From: Pogostemon cablin
Lineage: Eukaryota; Streptophyta; Magnoliopsida; Lamiales; Lamiaceae
Direction: 5' to 3'
Length of the DNA stretch: 64,000 bases
Assembly (NCBI GenBank): GCA_023678885.1
Contig: CM042985.1
Span: forward strand, 28,964,465-29,028,464
Shown piece by piece: positions 36,407 through 47,670 of this stretch. The position numbers and the translations under genes are program-made. The first letter of the stretch is position 1; the number at the start of each line of letters is the position of its first letter. The notes below the pieces were generated by a model. That model saw nothing but the letters and a program-made list of their open reading frames with translations, ran no database searches and was not told the origin of the DNA.

Positions 36407-37768
36407 AAACCAACCGGACGTAAAGGCTCGAGGGCGACATCTGTTATTGAACTTGCATTTTGCTGCAAATTTAACATCGGGGAATCAGCAAGAATAGTCA
36501 CATCAAGGTTCTTTTGGTTGTAATATTTGGTCTTTTTTTAGCTCTATTATTGATTGTAGCGGATTATCTTCTGTTGTAGTTTCTATATTTTTATTTATAA
36601 TGTCTTACTTAATTGCTCCTCAAAATATGAGTGATGATATTTATTGAAATTTATGCATTGTTTAAATTAAATCAATTTCATTTTTATTGTTTTGAAACTC
36701 GTGTACGATTAAATAAGTCCGGATGCTTTGTTGTAAATGGTGTAACATCGTATAGGTGATTAATTATATGCTACATTAATCTACAATGGTGATGGATAAA
36801 TGTGTCACCTCGAATTCTTCCAATAATATTTTGTGATTTTCAGCCCAAAAACTAACCTTCCTTTATACTACATTTACAAAAATATCATCACACCATATTA
36901 AGTATATTTTGCCATTTATTTATTTCAAAAGTATATTTTATCATTTATTTATTTTAAAAAGAATATAAAAAAACTTAAATAACATATTATTTAATCTACG
37001 CTAGCACGAAATGTGAAGACTTTTATGGAGTATATTTTAACTTAATCATCTTCATTTTATACTTTTATTTTATTATTTTTAATTAATATTATAAATTATT
37101 TATAAAATAATTAATTATACTATTATATTTTTATTATTAATTAAATATTATTTTTCTCATTAAAATATTATTATTTTTATCTATATCACAAAAATTATTT
37201 TATAAGACAAGCACACACAAATATTTCCCCGTAAAGTATGAGTGCTTTTGTGTGTGTTTTACAATTATGATGTTTACACGCCGATTTTCTACAAATTAGT
37301 GATTCTTTTATATTTATTTTTTCATTAAAGAAAATAGTAAAAATTTCAAAAAAAACTCGCCAATAAAGTAGGGGTATACAACTTTTTATTTATTAATGCG
37401 TATATATTTATTAGTGTTCGATTAAGAATAAAAATCTCTAACAAGACGATATGCCACAACTACAAAACATATTTAGAATTTCACAATAAAATTTATTTAA
37501 ATGATGTTAAGATATCTTTAATAGTTTGAATTATTTTCTCCATAATACACTGCATTGGCTTACTAGTTTTGTCATAATCAATTGTTGAAAAAAAGAAAAA
37601 AGAAAAGAAGGAAGTTAATGAATAAGGCCCGAAAAACGTCTTTACATCTTTCTAGCTATCCACAACATAAATATAGTCTTAATTATAGATTCTTCTGTAT
37701 AGACTGAGAATACATATTTGAATGAGTTTACCGAAGAAATTATTTAGTTTTATAATACTCTCCCCGTC

Positions 37769-37883
37769 CCAAAATAATGCGGCCATTGATTAAAGTAGTA
37801 ATAAGATTTTCTCTCCTTTTCAGTCCCAAAATAATGGGGCCATTGACTAAATTAGTGATAAGATTTTCTCTCCTTTTCTAATC
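37769..37883. repeat. Tandem duplication of a 57-bp unit
   Basis: Two adjacent copies begin tcccaaaataatg and end gattttctctccttttc, differing at a few positions. The first is preceded by CTCCCCG, reminiscent of a Stowaway terminus. Confidence 0.85.
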
Positions 37884-38195
37884 CCTAACTTACTGCACAA
37901 TAATGTATTTCAATAAATTCTATTGAGGAAGTGCCTCTAATTACATGTGCTTCGACCTATTGAATCAAGTGTTGAAGTTTCCCCCGCCAGATTTTAAGCG
38001 TCTGTTTTCATCATATTTTTTTGCCACATATTATATATTAGAGTGTCGTTAAATTAATCTTTTTTTTTATTAAATACACACCCTTGCTATATATATACTC
38101 CTTTTTTTAATTTTATAAATTTTAATTTTATTATATACACACTCCCTAAAATCCAAATTTACCCTTTTTAATTGGCAAAAACTCCTGCACCCCCA

Positions 38196-38220
38196 GGACA
38201 CGGAGGGATACTCCGTGTCC
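38196..38220. repeat. Short perfect hairpin
   Basis: Ten-base arms GGACACGGAG and CTCCGTGTCC separated by a five-base loop. No T-run or gene context suggests a terminator. Confidence 0.8.
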
Positions 38221-38653
38221 TCATGTCAACACAATCCTCCCCCTCTGTCTCCCCATGTAAACACAACCCTCCTCTTTTAATTCTATTTAAACATATGTAT
38301 TGCTAAAAGTTTAAATTGTAAAGGTACATGGAAATGCTAAAGCACATTAAAATTGACATATAACCATTAGTTGTCCAATTTTTTACTAAGTACAACATTT
38401 AGGATCTTTTGTTTTTGTATTTTAAAGGCTACTCTTTTATGACAAAATTCCTATCCCACAAACCTCCCTCTTATTATTTTTACACCAATTAACCATATAA
38501 TAAATGGGTCATAAAGTTTATATGATAGCTTTTAAAATGTGATAAACAATTTTTATAGAATATCATTAATCGAATATGGACTAAACATAGGGATTCAATC
38601 TTAATAAATTCCCATTAACTCGATTGGGAGTCCTACCATATATTAATGGTAAA

Positions 38654-38757
38654 GTTCCTTTTATTTACGCAAACAATTATATAGAACTTTTTTACTTAAG
38701 ATCTTTCCTTTTATTTACGCAAACAATTATATAGAACTTTTTACTTGAAGATTTTTG
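38654..38757. repeat. Tandem duplication of a 52-bp unit
   Basis: Two adjacent copies share ccttttatttacgcaaacaa and continue with the same attatatagaacttttt sequence, differing slightly at the end. Confidence 0.85.
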
Positions 38758-39454
38758 TTGATTTTTATGAGAAGATAAGAGTGATAATATATTGATTAAA
38801 AGTAATTGTAGAATTAATGAAACAAATAAAAGTAAGTATATTTTTAGTGAACATTGATAATGTGAGGGAGTGTTAACTATTTTAAAAAAATATAAAAACA
38901 ATCAATCATGAAACAGGATCATGTAAGTGTTGAGATATATGTTAAGTTATATTTAATTAAATTCTCTTTAATTTTCAGTTTTTCAAATTTAAGACCGGTT
39001 GAAATATGAATAGTTTCGGGATAACTTCCAAAAAATACGGGATTTGGGGCACGTAAGTTTTAGCCTTTTATAAAACATAGCAAAATATTTATTTATCGTT
39101 ATATTTATTACTTTGTTCATCTCACTAAAAATTCAACTTTTTTTTAAAAAAATCGATTTCAGTTAAATCAATTATTTTATCATCAAAACCGAAATCGAAC
39201 AAATTTATCGAAATTTTAAAAAATTAAAACCTAAATCGTACCGAATGTATGGCAACCGAATTAAAATGCCCAGTTCGATTCGATTAGTTTTTTTTTCGAT
39301 TTTGATTACCGCACATCTATGATAATAATAAAATATTTATCAAATAAAAGAAATATTTATTATAATATTAGATTTTATTTATATTAGATTATTATTATTA
39401 TATCTTAAGAATTTCACAAATTGTCAATAGTTGACATACACACACCTGCGCAAA

Positions 39455-40232
39455 CATTGGCGGACGTAGGAAGGGGTAGGGGGGCACTGGGCCCCCTGAA
39501 TTTCTAAAAATTACTAGTATAGATATAGAAATTTTTTTGAAATACCTTTGTGTCCAAGTGGTGAAGCGAGGATGTTTTAGTTTTAAAGGTTCCGTCCTTT
39601 TTTTTTTTGCGATTCTATACAAAACCCTATGACCTTAATAAGTCTAAGTGACAAAATTCTGTTTCTAGGATTGTTCTATCAACTCCCCTCCGTTTTGATT
39701 CTGTTGGAATTTCCAATTTAAGTAGAAAATTCTCTTTATTTCTTCGTTCATACGTAGTTCATACATTTAATTTCAAATATAATATGGAGTTGGCTAAAAT
39801 TTCATGTGATTCAGTAAACAGAATAGAAATTCCATCAGTAGTAGATCGTCGATCTAATTCGATGTTCGATTCATGCAGTTTATTTTCCCTCTAAATAATA
39901 TATTTATTTAATAATTTTAATGACTTTAGTTTCAAAATTGTTACTCTTACATAAGTTGGTAAATAAAATAATTCTTCTTAAAATTTAATAACATATTTAT
40001 TTAATAATTTTAATGACTTTAGTTTCAAAATTGTTACTTTTATATAAGTTGGCAAATAAAATAATTCTTCTTAAAATTTGTAGAACAAAAAACAGGAACA
40101 TTTTAATTCTTCTTAAAATTTGTAGAACAAAAAACAGGAACATTTTCTCACTGAAATGTTGTGTTCGCCACTGAAAAAAATTGTAAGAGAAAAATTGGGC
40201 CCCCCTCGACGGAAATCCTGCGTCCGCCACTG
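39455..40232. mobile_element. hAT-type non-autonomous element with exact 8-bp target duplication
   Basis: The left end is CATTGGCGGACGTAGGA. The right end, reverse-complemented, is CAGTGGCGGACGCAGGA, resembling common plant hAT termini. Exact TGCGCAAA repeats flank it at 39447-39454 and 40233-40240. Inside are two nested tandem duplications: about 90 bp (39898-39986 and 39989-40078, atttatttaataattttaat core) and about 41 bp (two copies of ttgtagaacaaaaaacagga). No transposase. Confidence 0.9.
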
Positions 40233-40287
40233 TGCGCAAATATCAATGTGTTTTGGAAAATGAACTGTTTGTTCAAAGACCTTTTCC

Positions 40288-40824
40288 CTACGACTTCATC
40301 ATCATCTTATTGATTAAATGAGAAACGAAAACTATGACAAGTATAGATAGGATTTGTTGTATAATCTTAGCAATACGCGTGCGCAAATATGGATGTGTTT
40401 TGGAGAACAAAAAATGAACTGTTTGTTCAAAGAAATGAGTTAAGTAGTTGGGAAAAGGACCTTCACCAAACAGCTCCTTCATAACCTGCAAAACACATAT
40501 GATATTTGCTTTCAAGGAGGCACGCGTGCTTTGTCCCTCTGCGAAGGGAACCGCCCCGCAGACGGTATTCTCTTGCATGAAGATATCATGAGTAGTGAAT
40601 TTCATAAGAGCTCCCAATTCAGGGTGTGCATATCCACCACGCACCATTTGTCTGATGACATTCCTGCAGAACACCGGATGAATCTGTGTCACAGGTACGG
40701 ATGAATGCGTGTCACAGGTTCCATGATGTGTGTCGGAATAGTGCAGACTTTCTTTTCTAGGTCCTGAGTATGAGTTGGAAGCACAGTTTCTTTCCTTGGT
40801 TGATAACCACCCTAAAACTTCCAT
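40288..40824 (-). CDS. Unidentified 178-codon reading frame, possible gene fragment
   Basis: One uninterrupted minus-strand frame, unusually long for this AT-rich surrounding and with non-repetitive composition. Recognisable features are limited: a Ser/Thr/His-rich N-terminal third, a central region with HPVFCRNVIRQMVRGG and VCGAVPFAEGQS, and a hydrophobic C-terminal segment (IIQQILSILVIVFVSHLI) that could be a membrane helix. The frame stays open upstream of the first ATG (reading CDRPDKTVAEY), so it may be an exon of a longer gene. A TTTTGCAG/GTT sequence at about 40483-40495 could be a splice acceptor. Direct repeats of about 65 bp (core cgacttcatcatc) at 40266-40333 and 41029-41094 flank it. 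I do not recognise the family. Confidence 0.4.
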   Translation of the reverse strand: MEVLGWLSTKERNCASNSYSGPRKESLHYSDTHHGTCDTHSSVPVTQIHPVFCRNVIRQMVRGGYAHPELGALMKFTTHDIFMQENTVCGAVPFAEGQSTRASLKANIICVLQVMKELFGEGPFPNYLTHFFEQTVHFLFSKTHPYLRTRIAKIIQQILSILVIVFVSHLINKMMMKS

Positions 40825-41094
40825 ATACTCAGCTACCGTCTTGTCAGGCCTGTCACATTGTGGAAGGAGTTAAGATGAAGTGGTTGAGAGCTAAATATCC
40901 TATGCACATGGTGTAGTTCTCCAACTATTTGTATTCCTAATAATCTTATATGATCAACTGTTGTAACAATTTTGAGTACAGCTTGTACTCATTCTTATCT
41001 TCTGACTTTTAAAACAAAAAACTGTTTGTTTAAAGGCCTTTTCCTTACGACTTCATCATCTTATTGATAAAATGAGAAAAAAACTATGTGGTAA
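40825..41094. other. Intergenic DNA between unknown frame and LTR cluster
   Basis: Ends in a second copy of the sequence found at 40266-40333 (ctgtttgtttaaaggccttt...cttacgacttcatcatc), directly abutting a truncated LTR. Confidence 0.4.
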
Positions 41095-42569
41095 TTATTT
41101 CTACATTTTATTTATATTTTATTTGACACATTCATGATAATAATGGTGACAATATGTGAACATATGTGTGCATAAATATTCACGTGTATTAATTATTATA
41201 ATAATAATATAATAATATATATAATATTAAAAAAAAGTCAACAATTGCTGCCAACTTTAGCAGCCACCTTTGAATGGTACATGCATGCATGGCTGATTAG
41301 CAGCCGTTATTTTATAAAAAAAAAAATTATTGTAGGCCACTTTTCCCCACCCCTTTTTTGCCTATATATACATGGGTGTTAGGGGTGATGTCCTGCACCC
41401 AAAATCATTTGCGAAAAAAAAAAGAGAAGGGAAGAGAGAGAGAGAGAGAGGGAGAAGGAGAAGGAAAGAGGAGAAGAGAGAAAGAAAGCGTGAGTTGTCG
41501 GGACAGAGTAAGAAGAGACTAGTTCACGAGGTTTATAGTATTATCACTATTGTCGGAGTTCAAGTAAGTAGAAGTCCAACTACAATGCATAAATATGTTG
41601 TGTGTAAATTATTTGAGATTAATATGTGATAATTATATTGTGAATTATTTGTGATTAGTTTATTTATGTTATGAATTATTTGGGATTAATTGATTATACA
41701 AGTTGTGGATTTATGTAATTTGAAATAATATTATTGTATTATATAGATCTGTGTGATTGGGAACTGTTAAAAATATATCTGTATGACTTGAGAAGATGTT
41801 AGTTATAAGGATCTGTGTGATCCGAGATGAAGTTATTATCCTAAAAAGGGATCCGTGTGATCCAATGTGAAGTGATTATTTTATAAATGTATTTGTGATT
41901 GAGGTGAAATTGTTATACCAGAAGTGGATATGTATGAATTTAAATTAAGTTGTTATTTTATTGTGATTAAATATTGATATTAATGTCATAAAAGATTTAT
42001 GATGTATATTAAATTGCACTGGTTGCATAACATGCATAATCATGAAATGTGTTTTCCCTAAAATTAATAAGATACTAATGGTGTATGCGGCCACTATATA
42101 TGCATCTCTGTCAGGGTTCGGAAAAATCATTCCCGATATTTTTGTTAGGGGTTCGGAAAAATCGTCCCCACCACTTTGCCATAGTTCGAAAAAATCGTTC
42201 TCGTCACTATTTTCGGGGTTCGAAAAAATCGTCCCCATAGAGCTCATTTGGGGTGCATATCATAAGTGTGTCGTGGGGATCCCGCAACGTGAATAATTTT
42301 CAAGATAAAAGAGACCAACTAGAAAGATTAGAAAATAAATGCATTTTCATGCACTATCATGCATGATTTCTACTTACTGAGATTTTTGTCTCATTAGTTT
42401 ATGCATTGTAGGTGAGTTGCGCAGCGGAAGCGTGGTTGTATACATGGATGACGACCTGTTGGCTGGGCCTGTGTAATGAACTGTTTTGGTGAAATTGTAT
42501 TGTATAAAAATGAAGAAAAATGAATGTTTATTATTGTTTATTATTGGTGGTAAAAAGTGGGGTGTGACA
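41095..42569 (+). repeat. LTR-a of the cluster, 5' truncated
   Basis: Compared with LTR-b it lacks about 57 bp at the start; it ends GGGGTGTGACA. It has a GA-rich tract at about 41420-41490 and three imperfect repeats of a ttcg(g/a)aaaaatcgt(t/c)cc unit at 42115-42240. Confidence 0.85.
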
Positions 42570-42789
42570 GAATGGTATCAGAGCACGGTCATGGTCCCGT
42601 AGACTGTCCATGTATACAATCTTGGTATCTTTGGTACACCACCAGACCAGTAAGTTCTATGATATGTTAAATATGTGATTTTGTATTAACATAATTATGG
42701 TCTCATTTATTTCATATGTGATGATTATAAAATGTTAAAGTAGAGTGGGATTAAATTTCGAGGATGAAATTCTTATAAGGTGGGGAGAT
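42570..42789 (+). other. Minimal interior 1: primer-binding site and polypurine tract only
   Basis: Starts gAATGGTATCAGAGC (initiator Met-tRNA complement) and ends ggtggggagat before LTR-b. The remnant atttcgaggatgaaattctt resembles the end of a chromovirus-type pol frame. Total only 220 bp. Confidence 0.88.
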
Positions 42790-43074
42790 TGTAATACCCA
42801 AAAAATTCTTTATTTTATAATTTGTATTTTACGTATTTTTATAATTATGTGGTAATTATTTCTATATTTTATTTATATTTTATTTGACACATCCATGATA
42901 ATAATGGTGACAATATGTGAACATATGTGTGCATAAATATTCACGTGTTTTAATTATTATAATAATAATATAATAATATATATAATATTAAAAAAAAAAG
43001 TCAACAATTGCTGCCAACTTTAGCAGCCACCTTTGAATGGTACATGCATGCATGGCTGATTAGCAGCCGTTATT

Positions 43075-43287
43075 TAACGCCCCGAGATCTTGATCCCATC
43101 TTGATCCCCTCAGGGTACTCAGGGTACTCACCCGGGCACGCCAGGTCTGCAGCCCAATACACCCCAACCACAATCTCCACAGTTACCCTAACAGTACCCT
43201 GTGGCAGGTTGTTGGAAGCGAGGATTGAACCCCAGACCTTCCCTTTAACAAGGTCCTTAAGAGGAAACTTGTCACCAATTGAGCTGC
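43075..43287 (-). mobile_element. tRNA-derived SINE copy 1
   Basis: The minus strand reads GCAGCTCAATTGGTGACAAG (tRNA A-box-like) and about 45 bases on GGTTCAATCCT (B box), then a body with gggctgcagacctgg and a tail gggatcaagatctcggggcg. It forms one arm of a palindrome with copy 2. Confidence 0.75.
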
Positions 43288-43587
43288 CTTCGCTGCCCAC
43301 GGGTTGCCCACGCCCGTTGCCACGGGTTGCTCATGCACAGGCAATGCTTGCGCGGCCCATGCCTTGCCCACGGTCGTTGCCTTCGCTGCCCACGGGTTGC
43401 CCACGCCCGTTGCCACGGGTTGCCCATGCACAGGCAACGCTTGCGCGGCCCATGCCCACGCCTTGCCCACGCCTTGCCCACGGCCATTGCCACGGTTGCC
43501 CACGAGTTGCCCACGCCCGTTGCCACGGGTTGTCCATGCACATGCAACGGTTGCGCGACCCATGCCCAGGCCTTGCCCACGGCCGTT
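43288..43587. repeat. GC-rich minisatellite between inverted SINEs
   Basis: About 300 bp made of three ~95-105 bp units (starting near 43289, 43382 and 43490), each with ttgcccacgcccgttgccac, a catgcaca(g/t)gcaa block and ttgcgcg(g/a)cccatgcc. Within the units a shorter ttgcccacg motif recurs. It is very CpG-rich in an AT-rich neighbourhood. Long frames across it (including 43008-43826) are composition artefacts. Confidence 0.9.
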
Positions 43588-43802
43588 GCAGCTCAATTGG
43601 TGACAAGTTTCCTCTTAAGGACCTTGTTAAAGGGAAGGTCTGGGGTTCAATCCTCGCTTCCAACAACCTGCCACAGGGTACTGTTAGGGTAACTGTGGAG
43701 ATTGTAGTTGGGGTGTATTGGGCTGCAGACCTGGCGTGCCCGGGTGAGTACCCTGAGTACCCTGAGGGGATCAAGACGGGATCAAGATCTCGGGGCGTTA
43801 TA
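43588..43802 (+). mobile_element. tRNA-derived SINE copy 2
   Basis: Almost the exact reverse complement of copy 1: gcagctcaattggtgacaag, the B box ggttcaatcct, and the tail ctcggggcgttata. Confidence 0.75.
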
Positions 43803-44949
43803 ATATTAAAAAAAAGAAGAAGATAGGGGCGGCTAACAATAGTAAATAGGTTGATTGATTCTAATGATGCATGGCTAATTATTAGTCGTAAGTTTTGTTT
43901 TTTTTTTAAAAAAAAATTTATTAATTGGTGGATTTCCACCTACTCCCACTTATAAATTTGGATTGGGGTTGCTAACCCCTTAAGGAAAAGCAGCCGAATT
44001 TATAAAAAAAATTGTGAGAGAAGGAAAGAGGAGAGAAAGGGAAGAAGAGGAAGGAGTTCGTGTCGAAACGGGGAGGAAGAGATTAGTTATAATTCTTCAC
44101 GAAGTTTATATTTTGTTGGAGTCCAAGTAAGTAGAAGTCCAACTACAATGCATAAATATGTTGTGTGTAAATTATTTGTGATTAATATGTGATAATTATG
44201 TTGTGAATTATTTGTGATTAGTTTAATTATGTTATGAATTATTTGGGATTATTTGATTATACAAGTTGTGGATTTATGTAATTTGAAATAATATTATTGT
44301 ATTATAAGGATCTGTGTGATCCAAGATGGAGTTGTTATTATAAGAGATCCGTGTGATCCAAGATGAAGTGAATTTGTATGAATTAAATTAAGTTGTTATT
44401 TTATTTATGATTAAATGTTGATATTGATGTTATAAATGATTTATGATGTATATTTAATTGCACTGGTTGCATACCATGCATAATCATGAAAAATATTTTC
44501 CCTAAAATTAATAAGATACTAATGGTGTGTGCGGTCACTATATATGCATCTATGTCAGGGTTTGGAAAAATTGTTCCCGGCACTATATTCGGAATTCGGA
44601 AAAATCGTCCCCATTGAGCTCATTTGGGGTGCATATCATAAGTGTGTCGTGGGGATCCCGCAACGTGAACAGTTTTCTAAATAAAAGAGACAAATTAGAA
44701 AGATTAGAATATAAAAGCATTTTCATGCATGATTTCTACTTACTGAAATTTTTATCTCATTAGTTTATGCATTGTTGGTGAGTTACGCAGCGGAAGCGTG
44801 GTTGGGTACCGTTAGATCCTGAGAGTTGTATACATGGATGATGACCTGTTGGCCGGGCCGGTATAATGAACTGTTGTATTGTATAAAAGTGAAGAAGAAG
44901 GAATATTTATTATTGTCTATTATTTGTGGTGAAAAAGTGGGGCGTGACA

Positions 44950-45163
44950 GAATGGTATCAGAGCACGGTCATGGTCCTGTAGACTGTCCATGTATACAAT
45001 CTTGGTATCTTTGGTACACCACCAGACCAGTAAGTTCTATGATATGTTAAATATGTGATTTTGTATAATTATGGTCTCATTTATTTCATATGTGGTGATT
45101 ATAAAATGTTGAAGTAGAGTGATATTAAATTTCGAGGACGAAATTCTTATAAGGTGGGGAGAT
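44950..45163 (+). other. Minimal interior 2: primer-binding site and polypurine tract only
   Basis: Same layout as interior 1 (AATGGTATCAGAGC start, ttcgaggacgaaattcttat remnant, ggtggggagat end), 214 bp. Confidence 0.88.
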
Positions 45164-46386
45164 TGTTATACCCAAAAAAAAAATCTTTATTTTATAATTT
45201 ATATTTTACGCATTTTTATAATTATGTAATAATTATGTGATAATTGTTTTTATATTTTTATTTATTTTTACATTTTATTTGACACATCCGTGATAATAAT
45301 GGTGACAATATGTGAATATATGTGTGCATAAATATTCACGTGTATTAATTATAATAATAATAATATAATAATATATATAATATTAAAAAAAAAGAAGATA
45401 GGGGCGGCTAACAATAGTAAATAGGTTGATTGATTCTAATGATGCATGGCTAATTATTAGCCGTAAGTTTTGTTTTTTTTTTTAAAAAATTTTTTTATTA
45501 ATTGGTGGATTTCCACCTACTCCCACTTATAAATTTGGATTGAGGTTGCTAACCCCTTAAGGAAGAAGCAGCCGAATTTATAAAAAAAAATTGTGAGAGA
45601 AGGAAAGAGGAGAGAAAGGGAAGAAGAGGAAGGAGTTCGTGCCGAAACGGGGAGGAAGAGATTAGTTATAGTTATTCACGAAGTTTATATTTTGTTGGAG
45701 TCCAAGTAAGTAGAAGTCCAACTACAATGCATAAATATGTCGTGTGTAAATTATTTGTGATTAATATGTGATAATTATGTTGTGAATTATTTGTGATTAG
45801 TTTAATTATGTTATGAATTATTTGGGATTATTTGATTATACAAGTTGCGGATTTATGTAATTTGAAATAATATTATTGTATTATAAGGATCTGTGTGATC
45901 CAAGATGGAGTTGTTATTATAAGAGATCCGTGTGATCCAAGGTGAAGTGGATTTGTGTGAATTAAATTAAGTTGTTATTTTATTTATGATTAAATGTTGA
46001 TATTGATGTCATAAATAATTTATGATGTATATTTAATTGCACTGGTTGCATACCATGCATAATCATGAAAAGTATTTTTCCTAAAATTAATAAGATACTA
46101 ATGGTGTGTGCGGCCACTATATATGCATCTCTGTCAGGGTTCGGAAAAATCGTTCCCGGCACTATATTCGGGGTTCGGAAAAATCGTCCCCATTGAGCTC
46201 ATTTGGGGTGCATATCATAAGTGTGTCGTGGGGATCCCGCAACGTGAAGAGTCTTCTAAATAAAAGAGACAAATTAGAAAGATTAGAATATAAAAGCATT
46301 TTTATGCATTGTCATGCATGATTTCTACTTACTGAGATTTTTGTCTCATTAGTTTATGCATTGTAGGTGAGTTGCGCAGCGGAAGT
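45164..46386 (+). repeat. LTR-c of the cluster, 3' end replaced by SINE-tail array
   Basis: Starts TGTTATACCC and follows LTR-b closely up to gcgcagcggaag at about 46385. There the normal continuation (cgtggttg...) is replaced by tttttataacgcccc of a SINE tail. Confidence 0.85.
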
Positions 46387-46712
46387 TTTTTATAACGCCC
46401 CGAGATCTTGATCCCGTCTTGATCCCCTCAGGGTACTCAGGGGTACTCACCCGGAGGTGATAACGCCCCGAGATCTTGATCCCGTCTTGATCCCCTCAGG
46501 GTACTCAGGGGTACTCACCCGGAGGTGAGTTGCGCAGCGGAAGTTTTTTATAACGCCCCGAGATCCCGTCTTGATCCCCTCAGGGTACTCAGGGGTACTC
46601 ACCCGGAGGTGAGTTGCGCAGCGGAAGTTTTTTATAACGCCCCGAGATCTTGATCCCCTCAGGGTACTCAGGGTACTCACCCGGAGGTGAGTTGCGCAGC
46701 GGAAGTTTTTTA
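46387..46712. repeat. Tandem array of SINE-tail/LTR hybrid units
   Basis: SINE tails (taacgccccgagat...) begin at 46393, 46461, 46551, 46635 and 46713, spaced 68-90 bp. Each of the first four breaks off after ctcacccgg. Three are joined to LTR sequence aggtgagttgcgcagcggaag and a T-run; the first joins aggtga only. The fifth continues into a full SINE. Confidence 0.92.
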
Positions 46713-46924
46713 TAACGCCCCGAGATCTTGATCCCGTCTTGATCCCCTCAGGGTACTCAGGGTACTCACCCGGGCACGCCAGGTCTGCAGCCCAATACAC
46801 CCCAACCACAATCTCCACAGTTACCCTAACAGTACCCTGTGGCAGGTTGTTGGAAGCGAGGATCGAACCCCAGACCTTCCCTTTAACAAGGTCCTTAAGA
46901 TAAACCTTGTTACCAATTGAGCTG
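46713..46924 (-). mobile_element. tRNA-derived SINE copy 3
   Basis: Minus-strand body with B box GGTTCGATCCT and A-box-like GCTCAATTGGTAACAAG; its tail forms the last unit of the array. It joins an LTR scrap at 46925. Confidence 0.75.
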
Positions 46925-47258
46925 ATCTGTGTGATTGGGAACTGTTAAAAATATATCTGTATGACTTGAGAAGATGTTGGTTATAAGGATCTGTGTGATC
47001 CGAGATGAAGTTATTATCCTAAAAAGGGATCCGTGTGATCCAAGGTGAAGTGATTATTTTATAAATGTATTTGTGATTGAGGTGAAATTGTTATACCAGA
47101 AGTGGATATGTATGAATTAAAATTAAGTTGTTATTTTATTGTGATTAAATATTGATATTAATGTCATAAAAGATTTATGATGTATATTAAATTGCACTGG
47201 TTGCATACCATGCATAATCATGAAAAGTGTTTTCCCTAAAATTAATAAGATACTAAGT
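46925..47258 (+). repeat. LTR scrap, forward
   Basis: Matches the middle of LTR-a (ctgtgtgattgggaactgtt through ctaaaattaataagatacta), cut at both ends by SINE copies. Confidence 0.85.
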
Positions 47259-47262
47259 TTTA

Positions 47263-47666
47263 TAACGCCCCGAGAATCTTGATCACATCTTGATCCCCTC
47301 AGCCCCGAGAATCTTGATCCCCTCAGGATACTCAGGGTACTCACCCGGGCACGTCAGGTCTGCAGCCCAATACACCCCAACCACAATCTCCACAGTTACC
47401 CTAACAGTACTCTGTGGCAGGTTGTTGGAAGCGAGGATCGAACCCCAGACCTTCCCTTTAATTGGTGACAAGTTTCCTTATAGGGACTTGTTAAAGGGAA
47501 GGTCTGGGGTTCGATCCTCGCTTCCAACAACCTGCCACAGGGTACTGTTAGGGTAACTGTGGAGATTGTGGTTGGGGTGTATTGGGCTGCAGACCTGGCG
47601 TGCCCGGGTGAGTACCCTGAGTACCCTGAGGGGATCAAGACGGGATCAAGATCTCGTGGCGTTATA
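47263..47666. mobile_element. Head-to-head SINE palindrome (copies 4 and 5)
   Basis: Copy 4 (47263-47460, minus) and copy 5 (47461-47666, plus) meet with almost no spacer; both lack the A-box start. The arms share gaaggtctggggttcgatcc, gggctgcagacctgg and the ctcaggg tail. Copy 4 has a small internal duplication near 47300. Confidence 0.8.
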
Positions 47667-47670
47667 AAAA

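Larger units (their letters stand above)
36407..39446. other. AT-rich intergenic DNA downstream of TERC
   Basis: No gene was recognised. It contains two tandem duplications and a hairpin, listed separately. The first 200 bases should hold the TERC 3' UTR. Confidence 0.5.
42790..44949 (+). repeat. LTR-b of the cluster, with SINE palindrome inside
   Basis: Starts TGTAATACCC and ends GGGGCGTGACA. The left part (to 43074) matches LTR-a (gcagccaccttt, gcagccgtta). The right part (from 43803) matches LTR-c (agataggggcggctaac). The change of subfamily coincides with the SINE/minisatellite insertion at 43075-43802. Confidence 0.85.

Noticed and set aside
43588..43700. tRNA-gene-like A and B boxes
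   Set aside because: No cloverleaf can be formed and no acceptor stem is present; the boxes belong to a dispersed, repeated SINE.
43008..43826. 272-codon plus-strand frame and several overlapping frames of about 100-200 codons on both strands
   Set aside because: They cross LTR, two inverted SINEs and a minisatellite; frame length comes from GC-rich repeat composition, and the products are just repeated low-complexity words.
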